Positions 24,933-33,425 are shown, numbered from the stretch's first letter. The stretch is DNA of 64,000 bases from Saccharothrix longispora (GCF_030852425.1 NZ_NSDM01000006.1:248001-312000), one strand, 5' to 3'. Notes: generated from the letters alone by a model not told the origin. Numbers and translations: made by a program.

Positions 24933-26448
24933 TCAGGCGACCGGGGCCCGGCCGAACCGGCGGGCGAGGGTGCGCAGGACCGGGCCCCGCCCCGCGGTCG
25001 GCACGGTCCGCAGGTCGGTGCCCGCCACGCCCCAGTCCGACAGCAGGTGGTTGGCGGCGGCGAACCCGGTGGTCGCCGCGCGTTCCATCAGGGCGACCGG
25101 GAGGTCCACGCGGACCAGGTCGCCCGCCGGCACCAGGCCCGGTTCCGGGGTGCGCACGGCCGGCCGGGTCGGCCGGCCGCCCGGCGGGAACAGGGGGCAG
25201 TCGGCGCGCAGCTCGTGGCGCTCGTCGACGACGCGCGCCGCCCGGGTCTCCGGGTAGACCTCGTGCAGCTGGGCCAGGAGGCGGGCGCGGGCCTCCTGCC
25301 CGGTGACGCCGTCGGGCAGCGAGTAGCCGTGCAGCTCGACCACGGCGCCGCCGGTGCGGGCCGCCCAGGCGCGGGCCTCGTGCTCGTAGGCGTCCAGCAC
25401 GGTGAGGTTGTCCAGCAGGTCGTAGCCGCTGGTGCCGAGGAACCCCGGCCGGTCGCGCCGCACCGGGCGGTCGAGCCAGTAGCGGGAGACCAGGAACGGC
25501 GGGGCGGTGTCCAGGGCCTTGACGTCCGCCCGCCACTCCGGCGTGGCCAGGTCCGAGTCCTCCACGAGGTCGCGCAGGCCGTTCACGTCGGCGGCCAGCA
25601 CCACGGCGTCGGCGGTCAGCGCGTCGTCGTCCAGCTCGACGGTGAAGCCGCGGGAGACGCGCCGCACGGGCGTGCCGGTGCGCACGGTGACGCCGCGCCC
25701 GGTCAGGTAGCGGGCCAGCGGGTCCCACAGGGAGTGCGGGAACGGGTCGGCCGCCGCGTCGAACAGCAGGCCCTCGTTGGAGCCCAGGAAGTAGATGTGG
25801 AACATGGTCGCCAGCTCGGCGGCCGACATGCGGCTCGGGTGGGCGAAGAAGCTGCGCGAGAAGACCTCGAAGGCCAGCGCGTGGGCGGCCTCGGGGAAGC
25901 GGATGCGGCGCAGGTCGCCGGCGGCGTCGAGGGCGTCCAGCTCGTCGTAGGCGCGGGGCACGGAGACGTCGAGCAGCGGCAGGGCGGCGCGGGCGTCCAC
26001 CGAGGCCAGGTCGCGCGGCCGGAACGTCGGGCTGCGCAGCAGGAAGCCCAGGACGTTCCAGGGCGCGGTGCGCGGCAGGCCGGCGAAGCCCTCGCGGTGC
26101 CCCCCCGGCGTGCCACAGCGGGTAGTCGGGCATGGCCGTCAGGGCGTCACCCGTCGGGTCGACGCGGCGCAGCAGTGACCGCAGGTTGTAGTACTGCCGG
26201 AAGAACGCGTGGAACCCCCGCGTCATCGTGACGCGACTGCCGTCGGCCAGGACCGTCTCCCAGCCGCCCACCCGCCCGCCCGGGTGGTCCTCCCGTTCGC
26301 ACAGCACCACGTGCGCGCCGCGCTCGGCCAGGACCGTCGCCGCGGCCAGCCCCGCGATGCCGCCGCCGACGACCACGGCCCGCTTCCCGTCGCACGACGC
26401 CCGCCCGGTCGGCCCCGGAACGCGGACGGCCTTCCGGTCGCGTATCAA
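24933..26448 (-). pseudogene. CrtU-like carotenoid FAD oxidoreductase, frameshifted at a G7 run
   Basis: Resembles CrtU-type beta-carotene desaturase/methylase flavoproteins. The first part (from TTG 26448) has VVVGGGIAGLAAATVLAERG and RGFHAFFRQYYNLRSLLRR; the remainder (LGFLLRSPTFRPRDL, FLGSNEGLLFDAA and AADVNGLRDLVEDSD, to the stop at 24933) is in another frame. The frames meet at seven consecutive G on the coding strand (26106-26100); six would restore one continuous protein of about 505 aa. The TTG overlaps the methyltransferase stop (TTGA), indicating coupling. Real frameshift, phase-variable tract or sequencing error are all possible. Confidence 0.75.
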
Positions 26449-27143
26449 GCCTTGCCCACGAACGTGTGAACGATGCCGCGCTGCCACCCGGCCGCGGGCA
26501 GCGCGCGGACGCCGGTGAACCCGACGCACCGCAGGCGGTCGCGCAGGGCGGACGCGCCGTCGAAGTCCACCACGCTGCGCCACAGGTACGTGTAGAGCTT
26601 CGGCGACCGGGTGACCAGCGCCCCGCTCGGGATGATCACCGCCCAGCAGACGAACGTCCACAGCGCCGTCGCCGCCCACGAGTCGCGCACCGAGTACTCG
26701 TGCGCCACGAACCGGCCGCCGGGCTTGAGCAGGCCGCGCACCGCGTCGAGCACCGGGTCCGGCTGCTCCAGGTTGCGCACCAGGTAGGCGGCGAACACCC
26801 CGTCGAACGGCCCGCGCACGGCCAGGTCCTCGGCGCGGGCGTGCACGAACGTCACCGTGTCCGGCCACGGCTTGCGCCGCGCCCGGTCGAGCATCCCGGC
26901 GGACGCGTCGACCGCGACCACCTCCGCGTGCGGGGCCGCCGCCAGCAGGGCCGCCGTGGACGCGCCCGTGCCGCAGCCCAGGTCCAGGAACCGCTGCCCG
27001 CGCCCGCCGTCGCGCACGCCCAGCGCGGTCGCGGAGCGCCGCAGCTCCCGGTGGTAGTCCGGGTTCGCGCCGACCAGCAGGTCGTAGCCCGACGCCGCCT
27101 CGTCGAACGCCCCGGGCACCGCGCCGACCGCCAACCTCGCCAT
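26445..27143 (-). CDS. SAM-dependent methyltransferase, UbiE/CrtT-like
   Basis: Class I methyltransferase of 232 aa: motif I FLDLGCGTGASTAALL (about 52-67), acidic VVAVDASAGML, FDGVFAAYLVRN and a post-motif LLKPGGRFVAHEY. C-terminal hydrophobic stretch (WTFVCWAVIIPSGALV) suggests a lipid substrate. Directly coupled to the CrtU-like gene, recalling crtT-crtU neighbours in Streptomyces isorenieratene clusters. Carotenoid or quinone methylation is inferred, not shown. Confidence 0.75.
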   Translation of the reverse strand: MARLAVGAVPGAFDEAASGYDLLVGANPDYHRELRRSATALGVRDGGRGQRFLDLGCGTGASTAALLAAAPHAEVVAVDASAGMLDRARRKPWPDTVTFVHARAEDLAVRGPFDGVFAAYLVRNLEQPDPVLDAVRGLLKPGGRFVAHEYSVRDSWAATALWTFVCWAVIIPSGALVTRSPKLYTYLWRSVVDFDGASALRDRLRCVGFTGVRALPAAGWQRGIVHTFVGKA

Positions 27144-27264
27144 CCCGCCACCTTCCGCTCGTCCCGCCGGCCCCCAGGTCCGTGATCACGGTAGGACCGG
27201 CGTCATCCGTTCGCATGACGGCGGTCCGGGTGCAATCCCCGTGGAGCGGGGTACTCACCCGCCC

Positions 27265-27654
27265 GTGACGACTGCGACGAACCTGTACTCCACCACCGCC
27301 GTGTCCGGACCGGGCGCGGTGCGGGTCGACGACTCCGAACTGCCCGTGGCCGCCCCGCCGGAGCTGGGCGGCCCGGGCGGCGGCTGGAACTCCGAACAGC
27401 TCTACGCCGCCGCGCTGGCCACGTGCCTGCACCAGAGCATCGTGCTGATCGCGTCCTCCGGCGGCGACGACACCTCCGGCTGCACCGTGTCGGCCGGCGT
27501 GACCCTGCGCCACGAGGGCGCGGAGAAGTACGACGTGGAGGCGCGGCTGAAGGTGGAGCTGCCCAACGTGCCGGAGGCGAGGCGCCAGGACCTGGTGGAC
27601 CTGGCCGTCTCGCACGCGCCCCTGATCGGCGGCTGGCCGGTGGGCGTGGCATGA
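27265..27654 (+). CDS. OsmC/Ohr-family peroxiredoxin, C-terminus probably frame-broken
   Basis: Organic hydroperoxide-type reductase. GTG start; GGWNSEQLYAAALATCLHQS carries the peroxidatic Cys helix (about Cys53). The usual second cysteine region (CPYS) is replaced by APLIGG and the protein ends abruptly at GWPVGVA. Adding one base near 27645 would continue as GMSGSVRITA, resembling the normal final strand, so a 1-nt deletion is likely. The absent resolving Cys is separate and may change mechanism. Confidence 0.75.
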   Translation: MTTATNLYSTTAVSGPGAVRVDDSELPVAAPPELGGPGGGWNSEQLYAAALATCLHQSIVLIASSGGDDTSGCTVSAGVTLRHEGAEKYDVEARLKVELPNVPEARRQDLVDLAVSHAPLIGGWPVGVA

Positions 27655-27669
27655 GCGGCTCGGTGCGCA

Positions 27670-29679
27670 TCACCGCCTGACGACGGGGTCGCGGACCACC
27701 ACCAGGCGTCGGGTCGCCCTGGTCAGGGCGACGTAGCGCTCCGCCGGCGCCATGCGCTCCGGGTCGAGCACGACGACCACGTCGAACTCCAGGCCCTTGG
27801 CCGCGCGCGGGGTCAGGGGACCGTCCACGCCGATCACCGCGAACGTGCCCGTCGACGGCCGGAACGTCCCCGGGTCCGCGCCGGCGACCTCCAGCGGCGG
27901 TTCGCCGGAGCGGATGGAGGTCGGGGCGGTCGCCGCGGGGTCGGCCTCGGCCAGGGCCCGCGCGGCGAAGTCCATGATCTCCGCCGGGGTGCGGTAGTTG
28001 ACCGTGAGGCGGCGGTAGCGCCAGCGGTTCGGCACGTAGCGGTCCAGGACCCGGCCCCACGCCCGGACGCCCGCCTCGGCCTGGCGCTGCGCCAGGTCGC
28101 CGACGATCGTCATGGAGCGGTTCGGGCTGCGGCGGGCCAGCACGCGCCAGTCCATCTCGGACAGCTCCTGCGCCTCGTCGACCACCACGTGGCCGTAGGT
28201 CCACTCCCGGTCGGCGGCGGCGCGGTCGGCGAGCACGCGGTGGTCCACCTCGGTGTGCCGGTCGGCCAGCCACTCGGCGTCGACCAGGTCCACGGCGCGC
28301 AGCTCGTCCTCGTGCATCGCCGCGTCGGTGTCCACGACCTCCAGCACGCCCCGCGCGTACTCCACCTCGGCGCGGCGGGCGCGTTCGGCGGCCCGCTCGG
28401 CGCGGCCGTCGTCGCCCAGCTGCTCGGCCGCCTCGTCCAGCAGCGGCACGTCCGACACCGTCCACGCCGCCGGGTCGGCGCGCAGCAGTCCCGGGTGGCC
28501 CAGCGCGGCGCACCGGCCCGCGTACAGGTCGGCCAGCAGCTCCTGCGGCGTGAGCACCGGCCACAGGGCCGAAGCCGCGCGGCGCAGGTCGGGATGCCGT
28601 GCCAGCTCGCGCCGCACGTCGTCCGCCAGTTCCGGCCAGTCCTCGCCGATCAGCGAGAGCGCGGGCGCGACCAGGCCGTCCACCAGGGCGCGGTGGAACA
28701 CCGGCCCCGCCTCGTTGTGCTTGAGCCCGGACGCGCGGGCGACGTCGCGGGCTGCGGCGGCGATCGGCGCGGTCAGCTCCACCACCACGTCCTCGAGTTC
28801 CACCGGCACCGGTTCGGCGGGCAGCTCCTCGCGGTCGGCGATGGCCTCCCGCACCAGGTCGACGGCCCCGAGACCGCCCTTGAGCGCCTGGAGGGCCGGG
28901 GTGTCCTCGCGGTCGGTCCGCACGCCGGGGAACAGCTCGCCGGGCGTCGCGAACACCACGTCCGTCTCGCCCAGCGACGGCAGCACCCGCGAGATGTGGC
29001 GCAGGAAGCCCGCGTTCGGGCCGACCACCAGCACGCCCTGCCGGGACAGCCGCTCGCGCCGGGTGTAGAGCAGGTAGGCGACGCGGTGCAGGGCCACGGC
29101 CGTCTTGCCGGTGCCCGGCCCGCCCTCGATGACCAGCACGCCCTCGTGCGGCAGGCGGATCACCTCGTCCTGCTCGGCCTGGATGGTGGCCGCGATGTCG
29201 CGCATCACCTCCGCGCGGGGTGCGTTCACGGCGGCCAGCAGCGCCGCCGACGTCATGTCCAGCTCGTCGTCGTGGAAACTCTCCAGGAATCGCCCCTTCG
29301 TGTGGAAGTGGCGGCGCAGGACCACGCCTTCGGGGCGGGCGGCGGTCGCCGTGTAGAACGGCCGGGCGGCGGGTGCGCGCCAATCCGTGAGCAGCGGCGC
29401 CCAGTCCTCCTCCTCGTCGAACAAACCGACCCGGCCGACGTAGGTGCGCTCGCCGTCCGCGGTGTCGATGCGGCCGAAGCACAGCCCCTCGTCCGCCACC
29501 TTCAACCGGCTGACCTGCTCGGACAGCGTCCGCACGGTCACCTCGCGGTGCCAGCGCTGCTCGTGCGGGTCGCGCAGCGCCGCGTCCAGCCCGGCCTGTG
29601 CGGCGGCGCGCTCCCGGTCGAGCCGGTCGTGCAGGAAAGCGATGCGGCGTCGTTCCGCGGACAATTCCCCTGTTGTCAC
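27670..29679 (-). CDS. HelD/HelR-like RNA polymerase-associated UvrD-family ATPase
   Basis: Superfamily 1 ATPase that removes or recycles stalled RNA polymerase; the HelR branch gives rifamycin tolerance. Coiled-coil N-terminus (ERRRIAFLHDRLDRERAAAQ), Walker A EGGPGTGKTAVALH, Walker B HVVVDEAQELSEMDW, motif III GDLAQRQ, and a C-terminal KGLEFDVVVV ... YVALTRATRRL block. 669 aa. GTG 29679 was chosen for its GGGGAG. On the minus strand TATAAC at 29699-29694 is a possible -10. HelD versus HelR cannot be settled by eye. Confidence 0.85.
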   Translation of the reverse strand: MTTGELSAERRRIAFLHDRLDRERAAAQAGLDAALRDPHEQRWHREVTVRTLSEQVSRLKVADEGLCFGRIDTADGERTYVGRVGLFDEEEDWAPLLTDWRAPAARPFYTATAARPEGVVLRRHFHTKGRFLESFHDDELDMTSAALLAAVNAPRAEVMRDIAATIQAEQDEVIRLPHEGVLVIEGGPGTGKTAVALHRVAYLLYTRRERLSRQGVLVVGPNAGFLRHISRVLPSLGETDVVFATPGELFPGVRTDREDTPALQALKGGLGAVDLVREAIADREELPAEPVPVELEDVVVELTAPIAAAARDVARASGLKHNEAGPVFHRALVDGLVAPALSLIGEDWPELADDVRRELARHPDLRRAASALWPVLTPQELLADLYAGRCAALGHPGLLRADPAAWTVSDVPLLDEAAEQLGDDGRAERAAERARRAEVEYARGVLEVVDTDAAMHEDELRAVDLVDAEWLADRHTEVDHRVLADRAAADREWTYGHVVVDEAQELSEMDWRVLARRSPNRSMTIVGDLAQRQAEAGVRAWGRVLDRYVPNRWRYRRLTVNYRTPAEIMDFAARALAEADPAATAPTSIRSGEPPLEVAGADPGTFRPSTGTFAVIGVDGPLTPRAAKGLEFDVVVVLDPERMAPAERYVALTRATRRLVVVRDPVVRR

Positions 29680-29783
29680 GCTTGCTCCCCGTGTTATACT
29701 GAGGTGTCTGCATTCCGCTCTTTCGAGCGAATACAACCTTTATTCCTACCACGCCTCACCCCTGTGCGCGCGAGAATCACCTC

Positions 29784-30611
29784 ATGGGGATTCTCGACGG
29801 CAAGGCCGTGGTGGTGACCGGCGCGGGCCGGGGTCTGGGCGAGGCGTACGCGCGGCACGCGGCGGCCGAGGGCGCGCGGGTCGTGGTCAACGACGTTGCG
29901 GGCGCCGAGGAGGTCGCGGGGGCGATCCGGGCGGCGGGCGGCGAGGCCGTCGCCCACGAGGGGTCGGTGGCCGACCCGGAGCGGGCCGCCTCGCTCGTGC
30001 GGCTCTGCGCGGACACCTACGGCGGGCTCGACGGCCTGGTGAACAACGCGGGCGTCACGCACTTCGCGCACCCCTGGGACGACGACCCCGCGGTGCTGCG
30101 GCGGGTCGTCGAGGTCAACGTGCTGGGCACGCTGTACTGCGGCACCGAGGCCGCGCGGGTCATGCGCGGCGGGTCGATCGTGAACGTGGTGTCCGGCGCG
30201 ATGCTGGGCCGGGCGGACGCGGCGGCCTACTCGGCGTCCAAGGGCGCGGTGGCGTCGCTGACGCTGTCCTGGGCGGGCGCGCTCGCCGAGCGGGAGGTCC
30301 GGGTGAACGGCGTCGCGCCGCTGGCGTGGACGCCGATGATGGAGCTCGACCCGCGCCGCGACGGCATCAGCTCGCCCGGGCAGACGCCGGACCTGATGGC
30401 ACCGCTCGTCACCTACCTGCTCAGCGACCTCTCCCGGGCCGTCACCGGCCACCTCGTGCGGTTCCTGCCGGACAAGCTGCACCTCATCGCCCAGTACGCG
30501 GTCAAGCAGCCCGTGCTGGAGCGGGGGGTGTGGGACGTGCCGGCGATCGCGGAGGCGTTCGCGGGCGCGCTGGAGGCCGAGCCGCCCGGCGCGACCAGGT
30601 GGCGGGTGTGA
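29784..30611 (+). CDS. short-chain dehydrogenase/reductase
   Basis: NAD(P)-dependent oxidoreductase of 275 aa, unknown substrate. Cofactor motif TGAGRGLGEAYARH (about 12-25), Asp pocket VVVNDVAG, NNAG at about 90, catalytic Ser in VVSGAML and YSASKGA (Tyr/Lys about 152-156). A C-terminal extension (FLPDKLHLIAQYAVKQPVLE) fits bacterial SDRs related to multifunctional beta-oxidation enzymes. ATG start. Divergent from helD/helR with 104 bp between. Confidence 0.9.
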   Translation: MGILDGKAVVVTGAGRGLGEAYARHAAAEGARVVVNDVAGAEEVAGAIRAAGGEAVAHEGSVADPERAASLVRLCADTYGGLDGLVNNAGVTHFAHPWDDDPAVLRRVVEVNVLGTLYCGTEAARVMRGGSIVNVVSGAMLGRADAAAYSASKGAVASLTLSWAGALAEREVRVNGVAPLAWTPMMELDPRRDGISSPGQTPDLMAPLVTYLLSDLSRAVTGHLVRFLPDKLHLIAQYAVKQPVLERGVWDVPAIAEAFAGALEAEPPGATRWRV

Positions 30612-30661
30612 TCACGCGTCGGCATCCTGTTCCGCGGGTCCGAGCGGGTGACGCCGCCACC

Positions 30662-30677
30662 ATGTGGCCGGCCACAT
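30662..30677. promoter_or_regulatory. 16-bp perfect palindrome, putative MarR operator
   Basis: ATGTGGCC followed by its exact complement GGCCACAT at 30662-30677, 41-56 bp upstream of the marR-like start. Perfect palindromes in this position are typical autoregulatory sites of MarR proteins. Confidence 0.5.
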
Positions 30678-30717
30678 TTCGGCGTACGGTGGGTTCCGGG
30701 ACCACCGAGGGGGCCGG

Positions 30718-31260
30718 ATGACCGAGCAACCGGGCGACGCGCGGCCAAGCGGCGCACAGCCAGGCGACCCGCAGTCGGGCGATGCGCAGCCGGGCGACGC
30801 GTGCCCTGGTGCCGCCGCGAACGGCAGGTTGAGCTACGCGATCGTCACCCTCGCCAGGGCGCACCGCGGCTTCGCCGCCGCGCTGCTGCGCGACCTGGGC
30901 CTGCACCCCGGTCAGGAACTGCTGCTCATGCGGCTGTTCGACCGGGACGGCCAGACCCAGTCGGAACTGCTGGACGCCGTCGGCCTGGACCACTCGACGG
31001 TGTCGAAGTCGTTGCGGCGCATGCAGGACGCCGGGTTGCTGACCCGGACGCCCGACGAGCGCGACCGGCGCGTGCAGCACGTGCACCTGACCGACGCGGG
31101 GCAGGCGCTGCGCACCCCCCTGGCGGCCCTGTGGTCCGAACTCGACCGCGTCACCGCCCACACCCTGGGCGCGGACCAGGTCGAGTCGTTCATCACCACC
31201 GCGTCGGCCATCGAACGGGCCGTCGCGCACCACCGCACCACGCAGGAGGAACCACGATGA
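30718..31260 (+). CDS. MarR-family transcriptional regulator
   Basis: Winged-helix regulator: LLMRLFDRDGQTQSELLDAV, recognition helix DHSTVSKSLRRMQDAGL and the wing RTPDERDRRVQHVHLT with the conserved DxRxxR. A 38-residue N-terminal extension of near-repeats (QPGDA, SGAQPGD, SGDAQPGD) is unusual. ATG at 30718 preceded by GAGGGGG. Overlaps the oxidoreductase gene by 4 bp (ATGA), so it probably controls its own operon through the palindrome upstream. Confidence 0.9.
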   Translation: MTEQPGDARPSGAQPGDPQSGDAQPGDACPGAAANGRLSYAIVTLARAHRGFAAALLRDLGLHPGQELLLMRLFDRDGQTQSELLDAVGLDHSTVSKSLRRMQDAGLLTRTPDERDRRVQHVHLTDAGQALRTPLAALWSELDRVTAHTLGADQVESFITTASAIERAVAHHRTTQEEPR

Positions 31261-32162
31261 AAGCCGTTGTGCTGGAGGAGTTCGGCGGGCCCGAGGTGCT
31301 GCGGGTGGCCGAGGTCGACGCCCCCGAGCCCGGTCCCGGTCAGGTCCGGGTGCGGGCGCGCGCGATCGGCGTGAACCCGCTCGACGGCAAGATCCGGTCC
31401 GGTGCGATGCGGGACGTGTTCCCGGTGTCGCTGCCCGCCGTGCTGGGCGCGGAGGTGGCGGGCGAGGTCGACGCGGTCGGCCCGGACGTGACCGGGGTGT
31501 CGGTGGGCGACGCCGTGTTCGGGTTCAGCGACGGCGGCGCGTACGCCGAGCAGGCGCTCACCTCGTCGTTCGCGCACAAGCCCGCGGAGCTGTCGTGGGA
31601 GCGGGCGGTGGCGCTGCCGGTGGCCGTGGAGACCAGCGACCGGGTGCTGCGGCTGCTCGGCGTGAAGTCGGGCGAGACGTTGCTGGTGCACGGCGCGGCG
31701 GGTGCGGTCGGCGCCCTGGCCGTGCAGATCGCGCTGGCGTCGGGCATCCGCGTGATCGGCACGGCGGGTGCCGGCAACCAGGAGCGCCTGGCCGCGTTGG
31801 GCGCGGTGCCGACGACCTACGGCGACGGGCTCGTGGACCGGGTGCGGGCGCTGGCGCCGGACGGCGTGGACGCGGTGTTCGACGTGGCGGGCCGGGGCGC
31901 GCTGGCCGATTCGGTCGAGCTGCGGGGTGGCGCCACCGACCGGATCGTGACGATCGCCGACCCCGGTGCGGCCGAGCACGGCGTGGTGTTCAGCGGCGCG
32001 TCCGAACGCGACCCGGCCCGACTGGCCGAGGTGGCCGAACTGGTGGCGCGCGACTCGTTCACCGTGGACATCGGCGCGACCTTCCCCCTGGCCGACGCCC
32101 CCGAGGCGCATCGCACGACCGAGTCCGGCCACAGCCAGGGCAAGATCGTCCTCCTCCCCTGA
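31257..32162 (+). CDS. NADP-dependent quinone-oxidoreductase-like MDR protein
   Basis: Zinc-independent medium-chain reductase (zeta-crystallin/QOR type) of 301 aa. N-terminal GroES-like fold (MKAVVLEEFGGPEVLRVAEV, GVNPLDGKIRSG), NADP site LLVHGAAGAVGALAVQIA (about 145-162) and C-terminal HSQGKIVLLP. MarR-controlled reductases commonly detoxify quinones or electrophiles; that role is inferred. Ends 8 bp before the GAGTC-type inverted repeat. Confidence 0.9.
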   Translation: MKAVVLEEFGGPEVLRVAEVDAPEPGPGQVRVRARAIGVNPLDGKIRSGAMRDVFPVSLPAVLGAEVAGEVDAVGPDVTGVSVGDAVFGFSDGGAYAEQALTSSFAHKPAELSWERAVALPVAVETSDRVLRLLGVKSGETLLVHGAAGAVGALAVQIALASGIRVIGTAGAGNQERLAALGAVPTTYGDGLVDRVRALAPDGVDAVFDVAGRGALADSVELRGGATDRIVTIADPGAAEHGVVFSGASERDPARLAEVAELVARDSFTVDIGATFPLADAPEAHRTTESGHSQGKIVLLP

Positions 32163-32169
32163 CCCCACC

Positions 32170-32237
32170 CGGGAGTCCAACCCCCAAGCGCGGTGAGTTC
32201 TACGTCCAGGTCGCGCGACCTGGGGGTTGGACTCCCG
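32170..32237. repeat. GAGTC-type inverted repeat between convergent genes (terminator-like)
   Basis: A perfect 17-bp stem: 32170-32186 (starting CGGGAGTCCAACCCC) with 32221-32237. The loop contains a second GAGT-led segment (GAGTTCTACGTCC) and an 18-bp perfect palindrome, CCAGGTCGC and its complement (32206-32223). Module layout resembles the repeat at 12133-12257. It lies between convergent stops and probably ends transcription in both directions. Confidence 0.85.
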
Positions 32238-32240
32238 GGG

Positions 32241-32618
32241 TCAGGAGAGCAGGAGGAGTGCGCCGACGGCCAGCATCACGGCGGCGGTGGCGCCGTGGAT
32301 GCCGTAGGCGGCCGCCTTGGGACCGTTGCCGCGCAGCACGATCAGCGCGTCGCCGACGGGGATGCCGGCGGCGGCCAGCATGAACCAGCCCAGCACCCGG
32401 GGCGTCGCCGCGACCACCAGGACGAAGACGAAAACCCCGGACGCGATGTCCCGCACGCCCTTGACGGACAGCCAGGCCTGGAAGACGCGGTCCTCGGTCG
32501 GCGTGTCGGGGATGCCGAAACCGACCGCGGCGCGCGGTGCCCAGAAGACGCGCGCGCCGATGACGATGATGCCCGCGCCGATCAGCCCGGCGAGCACGGT
32601 GGCGATGGTGGTGAGCAC
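32241..32618 (-). CDS. DUF4267 membrane protein
   Basis: 125-residue membrane protein with four hydrophobic helices (IATVLAGLIGAGIIVIGAR, GVFVFVLVVAATPR, LGWFMLAAAGIPVGDAL and GATAAVMLAVGALLLLS). The helix-2 start RDIASGVFVF and GDALIVLR match the DUF4267 family as I remember it. Role unknown. GTG start after GGGGGAATCC. Divergent from a TetR gene, with paired GCTAGC sites between, so it is the likely repressed target. Confidence 0.82.
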   Translation of the reverse strand: MLTTIATVLAGLIGAGIIVIGARVFWAPRAAVGFGIPDTPTEDRVFQAWLSVKGVRDIASGVFVFVLVVAATPRVLGWFMLAAAGIPVGDALIVLRGNGPKAAAYGIHGATAAVMLAVGALLLLS

Positions 32619-32646
32619 GGATTCCCCCTTGGCGGAGCGCTGACGA

Positions 32647-32710
32647 GCTAGCGCCGCTAGCAGTTATAGTGACGCTAGCTTGTCGACGACAGGATGTCTA
32701 GCGTTGCTAA
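32647..32710. promoter_or_regulatory. two candidate TetR operators in the divergent promoter
   Basis: O1: GCTAGC-GCC-GCTAGC (32647-32661), a perfect half-site pair with 3-bp spacing. O2: CTAGC-GTT-GCTAA (32698-32709), same spacing with one mismatch, 10 bp before the tetR start. A lone GCTAGC half-site lies at 32674-32679. TATAGT between them could be a -10. Confidence 0.55.
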
Positions 32711-32719
32711 CATGACGCC

Positions 32720-33289
32720 ATGTCCGCCACCAGCGAGCGCCGCGAGCGCGAACGCGCCCACCGCCACCAGCTGATCGTCGCGGCCGCGCGCGAACTCGCG
32801 GAGACCGAGGGCTGGGAGGCGGTGACGACCCGGCGGCTGGCCGAACGCGTCGAGTACAGCCAGCCGGTGCTCTACAGCCACTTCGAGGGCAAGGACGCCA
32901 TCGTGACCGCCGTCGCCCTGGACGGGTTCGGCGAGCTCGCCGCCCACCTGCGCCGCGCGCGCCCGGCCGCGCCCGGACCCGACCGGGCCCTGCACGCCGT
33001 CGGCCGCGCCTACCTGGGGTTCGCGGCCGAACGCCCCGCCCTGTACCAGGCGATGTTCACCCTGCCCACCGGCCTGAGGTTCGCGAGCGCCGGGACACCA
33101 CCGCCGCTGCGGGCCTGCTTCGACGAGTTCGTCGGCTGCTTCCCCCCGTCCGACGAGCGGCGCGAGCTGTTCGCCGAGGTCACCTGGAGCGCGTTGCACG
33201 GCATGGCCGTCCTGTCCGACAGCGGCCGCATCCCCCCGGAGGGCCAGGAGGAACGGCTCGACTTCCTCGTCACCCGGATGACCCGGTGA
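32720..33289 (+). CDS. TetR-family repressor
   Basis: 189 aa. Helix-turn-helix about 15-60: IVAAARELAETEGWEAVTTR, LAERVEYSQPVLYSHFEGKD. The ligand domain includes YLGFAAERPALYQAMFTLP, the TetR_C-type WHG-like block often seen in lineage regulators. ATG at 32720 lies 10 bp after O2, so binding there would block its own transcription. Divergent DUF4267 gene is the other probable target. Confidence 0.9.
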   Translation: MSATSERRERERAHRHQLIVAAARELAETEGWEAVTTRRLAERVEYSQPVLYSHFEGKDAIVTAVALDGFGELAAHLRRARPAAPGPDRALHAVGRAYLGFAAERPALYQAMFTLPTGLRFASAGTPPPLRACFDEFVGCFPPSDERRELFAEVTWSALHGMAVLSDSGRIPPEGQEERLDFLVTRMTR

Positions 33290-33425
33290 CGGGACGGGAC
33301 CACGCCACACCGAGCGGGCGACGGGGCTCCGACGTGCGGCCGACCACCGGCGCCAGGACGATGACCGCAGGCGCCGGCACGGACGGGTGGGCTCGCGGGG
33401 CCGGCGGACGACGTGGAGGCGGAAC

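Noticed and set aside
29680..29783. Rifamycin-associated element upstream of the HelD/HelR-like gene
   Set aside because: The GGGGAGCAAGC near the start is the ribosome-binding region and is not an inverted repeat I can match to the known element.
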